A stretch of 64,000 bases of DNA from Paramacrobiotus metropolitanus. Taxonomy: Eukaryota; Tardigrada; Eutardigrada; Parachela; Macrobiotidae. A program made the position numbers and the translations under genes. Numbering within the stretch: the stretch's first letter is position 1; every line of letters starts with the position of its first letter. The notes below the pieces were generated by a model. That model did no database searches. It was not told the DNA's origin and saw only the letters and a list, made by a program, of their open reading frames with translations. Of the stretch, positions 25,401 to 37,539 are shown one piece after another. Location of the stretch: the NCBI RefSeq assembly GCF_019649055.1, contig NW_026570329.1:391856-455855 (forward strand), read 5' to 3'.

Positions 25401-27595
25401 AATGAAATTTTATTTTTAAAAAAATTTCTTTTATATTTAGTAAATAATTTATTTTTAGTTAAACATAGTTAAGGTTTCTGTTTAATATTTAAATTATTTT
25501 ATAAGAAATGTTTACGTTAAAAAAGAACCGAAATTGCCAGCGCATGCACCGAATAAAGTTGATTGATTTTCGCAGATTTGGGCATTCGCTGGTAAACGGT
25601 TAATTCCGCCTGGATAACCAGAACGGGCAAGCCGTCTTCGCCAATAACCTGGTGAACAGTTTCTTCCAGCCGCTCATTTTGTACGACAACGGGCGATGCG
25701 ATCAGTACCTGCGGGGTATGACGTCACAGAACGCACAGACCTTTGACCGCAACGTCGCGGAGGAACTGAGCAACCACCTGTTCCAACCTCCCGGTAAGTG
25801 TAACTAACAACAGCGCTTATAATTTTGTTAACCCAAAAAGATGACGGTACTGAAAAATGCTTATATCGGAACGAAATATTTACATCATATACTGGAGGAA
25901 GGGCATAATTACGTTGTTATTGAACAGGTCAGCCATTCGGCAACGATTTGATCTCGCGGAATATCCAGCGCGGTCGCGACCATGGACTGCCCGGATACAA
26001 TTCCTGGCGGCGCTTCTGCGGCTTCCCCACAGCCAACAGTTTCGATGAATTGCGCGGTGTGATGGCGGAAGACGCTCTACAGCGGCTGGTGACGCTTTAC
26101 GAGTAAGAATGCCGCTAATGCCAGCAAACAATTTCAATGCTGCATAAATGCTGGCTTATATAGGCATCCAGATGATGTTGACCTTTTCACCGCTGGTCTG
26201 TCGGAACTAGCGGTCAGCGGTGGACTGGTGGGGCCAACATTCGCCTGTATCATCGCCCGGCAGTTCCACAATCTGCGCCGCGGTGATCGCTATTGGTATG
26301 AGAACAACAACGGCGCTGGAGCCTTCACACCTAGTACGTATTTTATATTTCATTGCACTTCATAACTTACTGCAGTGTACTGGATGATATTGCAAATATG
26401 GGGTACTCTTTTGCTTTAAAAGTGACAAAATGTTTCTCGTATCGCAGCGCAACTGGCGGAAATCCGCAAAGCCTCCCTGGCTCGTGTTCTTTGTGATAAT
26501 ACGGACTCTTTCGTTATGCAGCGCCGCGTCATGGTGGAGCCGATTCCCTTCATGAACATGTATTTTTCATTTAATTTATTTTCTTTAATACATACATACT
26601 TCCATTTCTGCGAAACAGCACTTCCTAATGATCCATATCTAACGTTGCACTGGACTGATTATTAAATATATTAAATATAAGAGATATTGCGTGTACACGT
26701 AGAGTATGGGCGCAACCACGATTTCGGCAAATAGTGCTATTGCGATGTTTTGTGCAGAAGCATGAATGCAAATTACAGTTTTGTGAATGTGTAGTTATAC
26801 AATTTTTTTATTTCTGCATGCGGTAATTTCATAAGTATTACTTTGCGTAACAGAAGACTAAGTAGTGAAGTTGCAAATACTTCATATTCGAGAATCTGTA
26901 TTAGATTGCGAATTTAGGCTTCAGTTGTGCCATATATCAGAGGTGACTCGTTGTCCAAAATAAATTAAAATAATAAAATTAATGTAGTATAACAATATGC
27001 TAAATGTGGAATACAAATTGAAAAAGCTATATAGCATACGGTATAAAGCGAAGTTATATAGCATACAAAACATCTAAATCATCACTAATTCGATGATGCA
27101 ATATCCCGAAACAAATGTTTTCTTGTCTGCAGCAACCCCAAGCTGGCCTGTAACCAAATCTCCTCCATCGACCTCAGCATCTGGCGCGCACCCGGCGGCG
27201 GTCCCATGCAGCAGGACTTTGTGCCGCAGCAGCCGCCCGTCCAACAATTCGTCCAGATCCAGCAACCCGTCGTCAATCCGCAACAACAGCAGACCATCAT
27301 CTTCCCCGGACAGAACCAGCAGCAGTTCATCCAGCAAGTCAACGGCCAGTTTCCGCAGTCCTTCCTCCCGGGACAATTCGGGCCCCTCCCACCGCTCAAC
27401 CTCCTCAACCAGTTTCGGTTTCGCGCAGACGCCGCGGTGACCACCGGTGGGTTAGGAGCGGGCGGGAATAAGACGGTATTCAGTGTGGGACCACCGGATA
27501 CAAAGGATATCGACAGTCTGGCCGAGGGGACACGCAATCACTTGTCGGTCGTGCGAAATATGGCCGCGAATGGGAATGGGACGGTGATTAATTAA
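19414..27595 (+). CDS. Animal heme peroxidase (peroxidasin/peroxinectin-like catalytic domain), 15 exons
   Basis: The exons are 19414-19776, 21814-22042, 22137-22411, 22668-23120, 23708-23746, 23870-24113, 24663-24722, 24782-24886, 24974-25025, 25090-25356, 25576-25793, 25928-26102, 26164-26333, 26448-26559 and 27133-27595. All junction phases agree (1,074 codons). The N-terminus has a basic stretch and a hydrophobic signal or anchor (MWHILTVILLLHIASA). Exons 2-3 are a low-similarity helical pro-region. Catalytic-domain marks are GRCNNLNNPTWG, the distal-His and Ca block QWGQFLDHDIT, GDVRVN, WLREHNRIA, QETRRIIGAMFQHITYNEFL, proximal-His YRFGHS and SRNIQRGRDHGLPGYN. The last exon adds a Gln/Pro-rich tail. 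The family oxidises halides or phenols with H2O2 outside the cell, often cross-linking matrix or cuticle. Odd: codon 705 (25601-25603) is TAA, just after FGHSLVNG. A 30-nt in-frame GTAAAC..CCAG segment there could in principle be a tiny intron, but a single-base nonsense change or sequencing error is simpler. Confidence 0.92.
24505..24562. repeat. Palindromic ACATACAT / ATGTATGT microsatellite in a peroxidase intron
   Basis: Within intron 6, CATACATACAGTATGTACATA is followed by ATGTACAGTATGTATGTATG. The left half is largely the reverse complement of the right half, giving a potential hairpin of over 20 bp. Confidence 0.75.
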
Positions 27596-27817
27596 AACGT
27601 GTGTGTATGGTGTGGTTAGCAACAATGAGTGCTTTCGCGATCGTTGGTCAGTTGTGTCTACTGGGATGTGGAGGAGTGATGGAGTGATGGAGTAATGGAG
27701 TTTGTTATTATTGTATAATTATGTCGTCCGCGTTACTGAATTGTAGTCACTGTTGAAGGTTGCATGCACAGCAGAATTTATTATGGCAGTACTGCAGGCT
27801 AATTTTACATAATTATT

Positions 27818-27823
27818 AATAAA
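27818..27823 (+). terminator. Poly(A) signal AATAAA for the peroxidase gene
   Basis: This AATAAA lies 223 nt past the peroxidase stop and is the first on the plus strand. Confidence 0.6.
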
Positions 27824-28891
27824 GTTTTATAAATTATGCCAAAGACACACGTAAGATATTTAACTATTGCAGTACTATACAACCAGAAGTTCGGGTTGCA
27901 AAGTGCTGCAATAGTTATGATTTTGGTCCAGAACCATAACGTTCTCTGGGTGCAGTACACAGTTACCGGTATACAGTTTAATATTGACGCCGTATACAGT
28001 CAACAGAGTAAAGCACTCGTCTAAATAAAAACTTCGGTATGTTAGTGGCAATTCATTAAGAATAAGGACGTGTAAAATAATTACAAAAAGTTGTAGAATA
28101 ATTACAAAACAAAATTTGCTGACTTCTAGTAAATTGCAAGTATACATAATATATATAAAAGCACAGATATATTTGCGGCACCTAATTATTATTTATAGTA
28201 TATTATGTGCAATAACTATTAATTATGACGCAATAATTACTATGTGCAACTTGCATCAGGTTCTGCCTGGTAAAACCTGGTAAAAAAGTACTTGTTGTTT
28301 CTGTTTTTGATGTTACACGATAGGCAAATAAAGCAGCGGCAAAAGTACATTTCACGGAATATGGGAAAAATAAAAACAGTTTTTCATACTGGCAACTTTA
28401 AAGTGGTAAGCATTACATGAACTGTACAGCAAAACGATGCATATGAGCGTTAGGGAAAAACTTGCCGGTTGGGCTTATTCAAATTTAATTAATCCTGGTG
28501 AAAGTGTTTTCGGGGTGGATGTAAAACGCGGCTTTCTGGCGGGATGAGCTGAGTAAATGTGGCCATTAGGCGCAGTGGGCCACCTCTGAACCTCATTCAT
28601 TATTTAGCCCTCACCAACACCATCAAAATGATCACTCTTGTTTTTCCATTTTCCCGATCATTTCTGCGTACACTGTTCCACGGGAAAAGGTTTTATGGGG
28701 TGTCCTCACTTCATTACGCACAGGCACAGCCACCCGGCACAGGTTAAAAGCTGACCATTTTTACGATCCACATAATGCAATGGAGGGAAGTTTATAACCG
28801 GCATTTAGACCGTTCCACGTATCGAGATATGTAGTTGGACGTTGTGTTGCTTTATTGGGAAAGGTGTTGTGTCTTTCCGCGGGTTTGTATC
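27824..28891. other. Spacer, no gene seen
   Basis: Open frames here are short and without recognisable features. The last 100 bp should hold the promoter of the TIA-like gene. No TATA box was evident. Confidence 0.6.
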
Positions 28892-31154
28892 ATGGGCGAG
28901 ATACTGCCGGATGTTGTGCATTATGCGGAGAAGGAGTGTAAACAATCGGTTTCACCGCATTCCAAGACATACGGTAAGACGATTTGTCATTTAAATGCAT
29001 AAAAAGTTCGTAAAAAAATTCAGGAATATTTAAAAAAAAGGTGAATGTAAATCTCCTAGACTTCTTATATAAAATTATATAAAATTATGGTCTTATGGTC
29101 AGTCAGCAGTCGGCGACGTAGTGGGCAAGTGACCTTTGAGCCCTCAAAACGCCTTGTAACAACAATTGTATAAATCGGTACTGGTATTCGAATTCCAGTA
29201 GTTAATCTTATAAAATTACATTCATGCATAGGGACGGTATATTTATTGTGGACAGTCACTCACTTTATACGTATTACCAACGTAAATGCAAGTATTACAA
29301 CTGCTGTAGCACAGTACCATCTACAATTTACACAAAACACCGGTGTCTGTGCAAAAATTCGTATTACGGTTTGATTTTATTGTGCTCCTTTTATAACCAT
29401 CAATAAAAAGTTAATTTATTTTTTCGCTAGTTCCACAAGGCATTGCGCCGCATCAGCTGTTTGTGGGCGATTTGCCATCCCATTTAACGGAGGATGGTCT
29501 ACGGGAGCAGTTTTGCCGCCTTTGGATCGGTGCTGTAAGTGCATATCCCGTACTCGTATATTATTCGTAGTACAATAAGAGTATGTGCGGCATGTTGGGG
29601 ATTAATGTATGTTACTGCATGATAAAGACAGTAATACCAGCATACTGCACGCAGTGTTTAAATATGCATGCTGATTACTGTTGGATGTGTGTGTTTGACA
29701 CTGTCATTTCCACACAATTGCATTAACATTACACTACGCTGCACGGCTCACCAGGGACTGCCGAGTCATCCGCGATCCCCTCACGCATAAGTCCAAGTGC
29801 TTCGGATTTGTCCGCTTCGCGAAAAATGAGGTGAGCAGCTCGAGGCAGTAAAGCATTTGCATTTGAAGTTAATTATCGTGGCAGTACATAATTATACAAA
29901 CTACTAAAAAACATTTGACGGGTTTACAATATCATAATCATATCCAGTGCAGACTTTTACGTATCCCACACAGACATAATAATAATCTCAAATATATTAC
30001 AGTCACTAATCTAGCTCAATCAATCGCTAACCATTGTTATTTCTTCCCTTGCAACGGCTATCTAAAAGCTCGGTTTTCCAAAAAAAGCTCGTAAATCGGA
30101 CGCTTGCTTGTGCATTTTATTGTGGATAATCACAATGATGACCGTTTTTTGTAATTTATGATGTGCATCAAACAAGGATAATTATCTACGCTCATTTTCG
30201 CATTTGTTGCCAGGAAGCCGAAATAGCCATTGCGCAAAGCAGCAGCATGTTTATCGATGGCCGCAAAGTACGCACAAACTGGGCGGTGAAGCGGGATCCG
30301 GACTATCCGCTATCGCTCGAGCAGGTTTTAGTGCAAGCATCACCCTACAACACAACAATCTATATCGGCGGTCTCGGTCGCAACTTTAACGGTATAAGAC
30401 CATGACCCCGATGGGCGTGTCTGCAATCATCGTATAACGTCTACTCTGGTTATAGCGGAGTTCGTGCGGGGCATGTGCGCCATGTACGGACCCCTAATGG
30501 AACTTCGACTCTTCCAGGACAAAGGTTACGCTTTCGTCCGCTATGCTACTCGAGAGAGTGCGGCTGGCGCCATACTGGGCATCAATAACAGCGAGATCAA
30601 CGGGTATCATGTGCGCTGCTCCTGGGGCAAGGAGATGCGCGACCCATATATTCTCAAGGTAAGTAACAAGTAATGGCTGTGCTAGTTAAAAGATTATTTT
30701 GTACCGGTGTTTTGTGCATGTTCCGTGCGATGCAGGGGCACAACACTATTTAAATTTTGCATCTACTGTAATTAAGTTAGCCTTGAGACATTCCTATCAA
30801 ATATCCGTACGCGAATATAGGTGTTATGTTAAAGTGGCAGTTAAACCACAATTGCAAATCAATTTCTTCCACTAAAGGTCAATTTTGTACATATGTAAAT
30901 CAAGTACCTACGGTCGTTAATTTCCGTGACTGTTCCCGCAGATGGCCCGCACGATGCCGACATTGATGGACGGCGGTTACACGCCCTGTACACTACCCAG
31001 TCACATTACCGCAGCGTTTCCGCCGGCGCCGCCGCTGTGGCCCCTTATACCGGCAGCGCCGCAGCCGCCTACCCAGATCGCCACTAATATCGGCAACTAC
31101 CACATCTCTTTTCCCTACGCTACACCGCCTTTTTATCAGACCATACAGTTCTGA
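28892..31154 (+). CDS. TIA-1/TIAR-like RNA-binding protein with two RRMs
   Basis: There are six exons: 28892-28973, 29431-29534, 29755-29830, 30214-30391, 30456-30658 and 30942-31154. RRM A reads HQLFVGDLPSHLTEDGLREQF, then DCRVIRDPLTHKSKCFGFVRF, and ends RKVRTNWAVKR. This matches the second RRM of TIA-1/TIAR/Pub1. RRM B (TTIYIGGLGRNFN, KGYAFVRYATRESAAGAI, GYHVRCSWGKE) matches the third. There is no room for the usual first RRM before residue 45. The C-terminus is Pro/aromatic-rich, as in the family's prion-like tail. TIA proteins bind U-rich RNA in splicing and stress granules. One odd base: a T4 run at 29511-29514 puts exon 2 out of frame with exon 3. Family consensus (QF-AAFGSV-DCRV) is met only with one T fewer, when the six exons total 855 nt. 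Confidence 0.88.
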
Positions 31155-31197
31155 ATTACAGTTCACAATGTTGGCATAACATTAGAGTAAGGGTACT

Positions 31198-31203
31198 AAT
31201 AAA
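31198..31203 (+). terminator. Poly(A) signal AATAAA for the TIA-like gene
   Basis: This AATAAA is 44 nt after the stop at 31154, a compact 3' UTR. Confidence 0.65.
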
Positions 31204-32342
31204 GTGAGGCAACTGTCTTACTGCTATAGTATTATGATGACTACTATAATAATAATATACATTTTGAATTGCCTGTTGGACTACTGAGTTTAATGTCCAC
31301 ATTCAAACCCGGAAACAAACAATTGAAAAACCTTTTGAGTTATTGCGAGGAGTCGAGGACTGCGGTATAGTGTCGGGTATACCACCGAGAATGAACGGTA
31401 CTGCAGCGCGAGGAAGGTAGCCGGAAGCCAACCGTATGGGACTTGCAGCGCCTGTGAATTGTGCCCTGCATACATTACTACTGAATTTTCTACACTTTAC
31501 ATGTGCGTTTCTTTGACGATTTAGCGTTAATAACAGGCAGCCACATATAATACTGACCACATGTGCGTAATTAATTTCGCCTGTACATGTCAGTGCGTGT
31601 TGTCGTCAACGGATTCTAAAGTTGTTTGGACGAACGCTCGTCTCTCATACATACAGTTTAGTCGTCAGCCACTTTCACTGTCTAATTAACACTCACGCGC
31701 CAACTTGTCACAAATATAAAAACCATTCTTTTTCATACCGATGTTCAATGCTTTGTAATCATCGCGCACGGTCAAAATTAAGTAGTCGATAAAGTGGACA
31801 TGAAAAACAATAAAGCAGTTTCATGACATTGTGGAGAATATGTATTTTATAGGCAAAATAGGTCGCTGCGCAGAGCAGTGGTCCATATTTCGAACTTAAC
31901 GCTAAGGCCAACGTACGATGCGCAGGTTCGCATCTGCTGCTCGCTGCCGACACTCATCGGCTAAACGTTTGTGCAAGTTGATGTTGCGCACATTATCACG
32001 GTGTTATGTTTTTTTTTATTTTAATGTTGATGAACAACAATCACGGCTTATTTACTGCGCGCAATCTTTTTCTATTTGTCAAAAATTTGTTATGTGTGTG
32101 TTGAATCTGTTGATATTACTGGCATTATAAAATTAGATTTTATAATCAATTAAATTTATTCTATCTAAGTAAAACTTGATTGCCTGTAATCGGGGAATTT
32201 AAAATGAAGCATATAGGGAAGATGCACTGATTCAGGGACGCGGAAGATGAGGTGATATCGTTGTACGTGTTTGGGAAGAATCGCCATAATTTCCTACACT
32301 GATTGCTGGCAATCCAGTCCCATATAATATATAAAGCTAACA
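31204..32342. other. Spacer with one weak minus-strand frame
   Basis: A minus frame at 31560-31303 (85 codons, start MVSIICGCLLLTL) has a short hydrophobic opening but no conserved feature, and no minus-strand AATAAA follows. I see nothing else. Confidence 0.5.
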
Positions 32343-35300
32343 ATGGTTTGCCGCCATTGGGCATTGTGGATCTCTTTCGGTATTGTGATATCGCTCGCCG
32401 GTAAGTGGCCATAAAAGCACCGGCTTATACAACTGCTTTGTCAGCTTTGACATACTTTCATTGCCCAAATAATTACGTGTTCAGAAACTGTATAGTCAAT
32501 ACGCCTAAAACTTGCCATAAAGCAGAATGTAATTTTTTTACAGCTTTTCGAATGTTTTCTATATAATTTTCCTAAATTACTAATTTTAATTACTTATTAA
32601 TTTGCTTTTAGTAACTCATTTTAACTTTAATTCAATTAAATCCTTGTACAATATTTACACGCAACGAGTACATATTGTTGTTCCTGCTTGTGCATGTATA
32701 ATGATAAATGAATGCATAATTGCAAATTGAATTGACTAATTTCTCATTCGAAAACATCAGCATAGGAAGCGTCAAGTATGACCAGTTTTAAGTAAAAAAA
32801 AACTATTAATTAAATGAAAACTTTAGTAAATAAAATTTTTTAGGGACGTTAAGCGCCGCCGATCCCGATGAAGACCTGGCCTACCCAATGGTGCGGAAAC
32901 TACGCTCCACCACCAGAGCTACCCGGGCTACCACTACAGAAGACAGTGACCTAACTGATACCACCGTCGAGGACACTTACCGCGACCAGCGGACTACCAC
33001 GAAATCCACCAAAGCCTCAACGACAACTACGGAAGCGCCCACGACGGAGGAGCATATCGAGGTCAAAACCCGACGTCGGGGCCCCACTACCAGTACCTCC
33101 ACAACCACGACGACTCTGTCGGCCGGTACGGAAGTGATCGCCGGGACCTCCGACGAAGAATCCTACCGCGTCAAGACATCGACAACGAAAGCGCGACCCT
33201 CGACAACGGAGGAGTTGTATGGCGCCCGCCGGATAACCACCACACCGGCGATCGTCACCACCACCACATCCACCGCCGGTACGGAAGTAATTGCCGACGT
33301 CTCTGACGAGGAATCGTATCGCGTAAAGACGACGACAGCGCGCTCAACGATAACGGAGGAGATGTATAACGCGCGGCGGATGTCGACGACAGCGGCTAGC
33401 GGGTCAGAGTTATTATCGGGGAATTCCCAGGAGGAATCTAATGCGACGGTGCCTAGTGCGGCAACGACCGTTAGCGCGCAAGTATTCTTTTATTTCAGTT
33501 TAGACGTGCATGTCTTTCAGGTAATAAATCCAATTTCAGGATTCCAGCAAAACAGATCACTTCGGCTGAGGTTAACGTTGCAACGTAAGCAGACGTATAA
33601 AGTGCAACCTGCTTTCTTTTACGTAATTTTTCGTAATAAAAAATCTTCCAAGAAAGTATAAACCAAATCTTTTAAAATATATAAAGCAAATCTTTCAAAA
33701 CCGGAAACGTTTCCATATGTATCTTTACATAAGTTAAAACGCCAGATGCTGTTTCAATAGAGATTGTTTTCACAACTAATAACATTTATTTGTGAGCGTG
33801 GAAATCAAGCTACGTGGGCACACGGTATGAATTAATAATGAATTTCTTGAAAAATTTGATTTTTTTAAAGAAGTTTAACAAACGAGAAATTTAATTAGCG
33901 CATTATAGTGCTCTTGAAAATGGCACGAAATAATAATCAGGGCACATGGTGCACCTATCCATTTTCTCCAGACCATTTTCTCAATTTTCTCCATACAGCG
34001 CCTGCCTTTTCCTTGCAGTGCCAATAAAACCAACCTACCGGAAGTGAGCACCACCTTATACTTCAGCATTAACCAGTACGCTCGCCGCAAACGTCAAGCC
34101 CCGCCCACCGCCGGTCGCAGCACCGGGGTCAAGCAGGTGCGGGTCCTGATCCGCACCGCCACCCCGGAGGAGATCGCCAAGGCGAAGGAGGTCCCGGCGG
34201 CCACACCCATTCAGATCGGAGTCAACTGTCTAACGATGACCCTGCAGAGCGAAAAGCAAGCGGTAATTAATAGGGGCGGCCCGAACACGAAGTGTAAGGG
34301 CGCCAAAATGGTACCGATGAAGGAGGCCTTTGCGGCCAATGTTGGAGCGCTGGATGTGCGCATTGCCGATAATTTGGCGACAAATACGTCGACGGCGGCG
34401 GACCTTGGAGTCGGACCGTGTTTTCCGTTCGCGGTGGAACTGGTGATGAATGGCGCGTATGTCTCGCTGCAGTGTAAGCTGTATACTGTGTGCATGTAGT
34501 GTACGTATGTACGACTGTGACCACATTACCGTAATTTAACATGAAGCGTAATATGACTAAAGTAATTATCAGTTGAGTACAGTAGGTAATATTATGCGTA
34601 GCGTTATTATACTTGACTTGAAGTATGTCATTTCAAGTCAAGTTACAGTAATTTATTACCTACCGTTTTTGGGTTTTGCAATGATTTTTTATGTAATTAC
34701 TATAATATTTTTAATAAAAATATTAATGTATTTATTATGTAGAGATTCTCGTTTCTGTTTTTATTATGTATTTATATTACGTACAAATTTTGCATATTAG
34801 TTTCCTTTTGTCCTGTGTATTTTTGTCTTAATACGTGTCTTCAAATATTGATTGCATCATGCAGCCAATGACGACGAGATGAGCGTAACGGACTACGCGG
34901 ACACCTTGACCTTGGACCGGTTAGGCAGGCGCGCGTCAAAGACGGTCGTCGCCAAGTTATACCGGCTTTTGTCATCGAATGTTGACGTGGACATTCAGGG
35001 CATGGGTCTGACCAGCAAGAAGTCTCCGCAGAATCTCAACTCCGGCAACAGTTTGTTGCAGATGAACATTCCCACCAATAAGGCACAGAGCGCCCACGTT
35101 ATTCTGCTGGTGCATAGCGGGCAAAACGGTGATAAAATTATTGATCGCAAATAAATATTATCATTTCCTTTATTGATCATCTATAAAAAACTTGCTCATT
35201 TCCCGTTGTTAAAAAGCACCTTTTTCGTAAAATTTAGGACAGTGTAATACCACTCAATTCATCGATGAAGAAGCATCCGAGTTCTCCTCGGGCGACACAT

Positions 35301-36154
35301 CATCCGGTGGCGACAGCATGACGAAAGTCGGCAAACCCGGCGGACTGAAATCGGGCGGTAAGGTCAGAACGTCACCGAGTAAGAACGGTAACGGATCCAC
35401 CGAACACAGCGGTACCGATGAAGACGTCGCGCAACAAAACCCAGGAAACAATGACGCCCTTGGGGTTTCAACATCGTCGCCTAATAACGGATCGAACGCT
35501 TCCAACAACAGTGACACCGATGATTTGGGTGACAATAATGGTGGTGGCGGACGCGGTAACGGCACATCCCTGACACCAAACGCCGGTAACGCCGGTAACG
35601 CCGGTAACAGAGATAATAGTACCAACGAGATCGACAACGCCGGGACACCGGTAACTCCCATCAACGGGAGCAAAGCCGACCAATCTGGAGGTAATAATGG
35701 TACGGCGAATGCCGGTGACCTTTCCAACGCAGGCGCCGGTAACGCTACCACGCAAGTAACCAACGCACCGGGAATCCTTGCCACCCCGGCTTCGGCTGGA
35801 TCAGCTGCGGATGCATCGGCAGGAGGACGAGCGGCGGCGTCTGGAAATGCCGGTCAAGTTGGTACCGGGAACCAAGGAGTTGGTAATTCTTACGGCGGTG
35901 GCCAGCCGGCGTATTCCGGCGGTAACGGTTATTCCGGCGGTGGAGGTTATTCGGATGGATACGGTAATACGTACGGAGGAAACGGGTTCGGTGGGCTAAC
36001 GGGAGGGTACGGGCTACCCTTCCCCGGGATGCTGCCAGGATACGGGTAAGGATAATAACAACGAACCATGGCGGGTTTCTGATTTTATTGGTGGTGCCGT
36101 TGTAGGATATTTGGTTTGGTGGGGCCGTATGGACTTTTCGGTCCCTGGGGATAA
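32343..36154 (+). CDS. Large secreted mucin-like protein with a Cys-containing core and Gly/Asn-rich C-terminus
   Basis: The exons are 32343-32400, 32844 to 33402 or 33570 (both donors keep phase 2), 34019-34473, 34865-35128, 35238-36045 and 36106-36154. This gives 730 or 786 residues. Exon 1 is a signal peptide (CRHWALWISFGIVISLA). Exon 2 is Thr-rich with a repeated unit of about 50 residues (EVIA.., DEESYRVKT, TTEELYGARR) present two to three times. Exons 3-4 form a more ordered core of about 240 residues after a KRQ processing-like site, with Cys in IGVNC, NTKC, VGPC, LQC and GQC, of no known family. Exon 5 is Gly/Asn/Ser-rich, then Gly/Tyr-rich. The final exon adds GIFGLVGPYGLFGPWG. That tail and the intron inside the Gly codon recur in the next two genes. 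It is likely an extracellular coat, silk or cuticle protein. AATAAA lies at 36473. Confidence 0.8.
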
Positions 36155-36472
36155 ACGGTTTCACGGTGAGGGTCAAAATGTTGGAGTTGGCAAATGTCAG
36201 ATAAATTCAATTCGCACAATCCTCCTTTTCTTGCCGTATTAGCTAACATTTTCAGGATTAGTATTTAAAACTTCTCATGCCCATGTAACGTTTGTTCTGT
36301 GGCGGCTGCCACGTAAAAACATGGTGAAAGGCGATAATAATTATTATGGGAAGACGAAATTTGGAAAATGGTAGATTCGGGTGACTGACACAATACATGA
36401 AAATCAGTTAACTTGGATGATACATGAATGTACTCGTTCGTAATAATTTGTTATTCGTTGTACGCTGACGAA

Positions 36473-36478
36473 AATAAA
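36473..36478 (+). terminator. Poly(A) signal AATAAA for the mucin-like gene
   Basis: This is the first AATAAA after the stop at 36154, leaving a 3' UTR of about 320 nt. Confidence 0.5.
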
Positions 36479-36979
36479 TCGGTAGCACTTGTATTTACTG
36501 TATTTCACACAGTGCGTCGAGCGCGTTATAATTATTGTACTCTCTCTGTACGTCTCAATTTCAAAAATTTATATATACGCAATTTCGTGAAACCTACCAA
36601 TCTGATGCGAAGCGGCTGCATTAACTGTAACATCATAGAATTTTATTTTGAAAACCAAAAAGTAGGCCATTGTACACTTGTATGCACAATAATCATATTT
36701 AATACGCTGAAGCTAAGCACAACATGAAGGTCAAATTGTGGTGTACGCTGTCCGCTGTCTTAACGAGCTTTTATTACCGGCACAGCAATGTAGTTCATTT
36801 GCTGCTAATTGCTCCAGTTGTTACCCACTGCAAGAAACGTTAATTGGGCATAATTGCAGCGACAATTAGCACTTGAGTTAAGATTAAAACTGTCAGCATT
36901 TACCACAATTCAACAACAGCAGTGAAAAAAACATTTTGCGGAATATTGTTGCAAGCGGCGGTAAAAAGGCAGCTGCAAA

Positions 36980-37539
36980 ATGTTACTATGTAGTTTTTCT
37001 GTTTTATTGCCAGTTGTCTTAGTCATTACCACATCAAACGAAACATCGGCTGCCCGAATAGCTTTTACAAATGAAGGCATAGGTTATCCACGTTATGCTG
37101 TTGGGAGGTCATATGACGACGGATATTCTGGAGGAGGCGGCTACGGCGACCAGAGTGGTGGCTTTTATGGCGGTGGTTTTCCTGCGTTCGGGTAAAACGA
37201 ATCTGTTCATATTGAACGCTATTTATCTAATAATTTAAAAGACTTCAAAAAAAATGGTCCGGTACTCTGTACAGAGTGCATTGATCAGTGTATTGCGAGA
37301 GCGCGCCATTAATTTTCAATGACCATACAGCCTGTTGCCATACGAGCATACCGGACCGTTTTCTAATATTGTTGCACACGTGTAAAAAAGCCCCGGTACC
37401 CTGCAATGCGCCGTGAACATAAAGCGTTACAAAAGCAGCTTTTTACAGATTGGGAATCTCTGGCTGGATGAGTCCATATGCATATTTCTGGGGTGGCCTT
37501 AACGGTTTATTTGGATTCAATGGAGCCAACAGCTATTAG
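36980..37539 (+). CDS. Small secreted glycine-rich protein (family member 2)
   Basis: The exons are 36980-37191 and 37449-37539, giving 100 residues. A signal peptide (MLLCSFSVLLPVVLVITTS) is followed by a short linker, then Gly/Tyr-rich sequence (YDDGYSGGGGYGDQSGGFYG) ending GGFPAFG. The intron splits a Gly codon after its second base, exactly as in the flanking paralogs. Exon 2 encodes LGISGWMSPYAYFWGGLNG and a short FGFNGANSY tail. The Gly/Tyr bias is typical of structural, adhesive or antimicrobial secreted peptides, but the function is unknown. It sits 0.8 kb past the mucin-like gene on the same strand, so tandem duplication is likely. Confidence 0.75.

Noticed and set aside
31303-31560. 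85-codon minus frame with hydrophobic start
   Set aside because: It has no conserved feature, no poly(A) signal and no clear splice sites.
32322-32336. TATAATATATAAAG as a TATA box for the mucin-like gene
   Set aside because: It lies only about 10 nt before the ATG, so a start site 30 nt downstream would fall inside the coding exon.
35254-35784. Minus-strand Leu/Pro-rich 176-codon frame
   Set aside because: It is antisense to the Gly/Asn-rich exon of the mucin-like gene, and composition explains the open frame.
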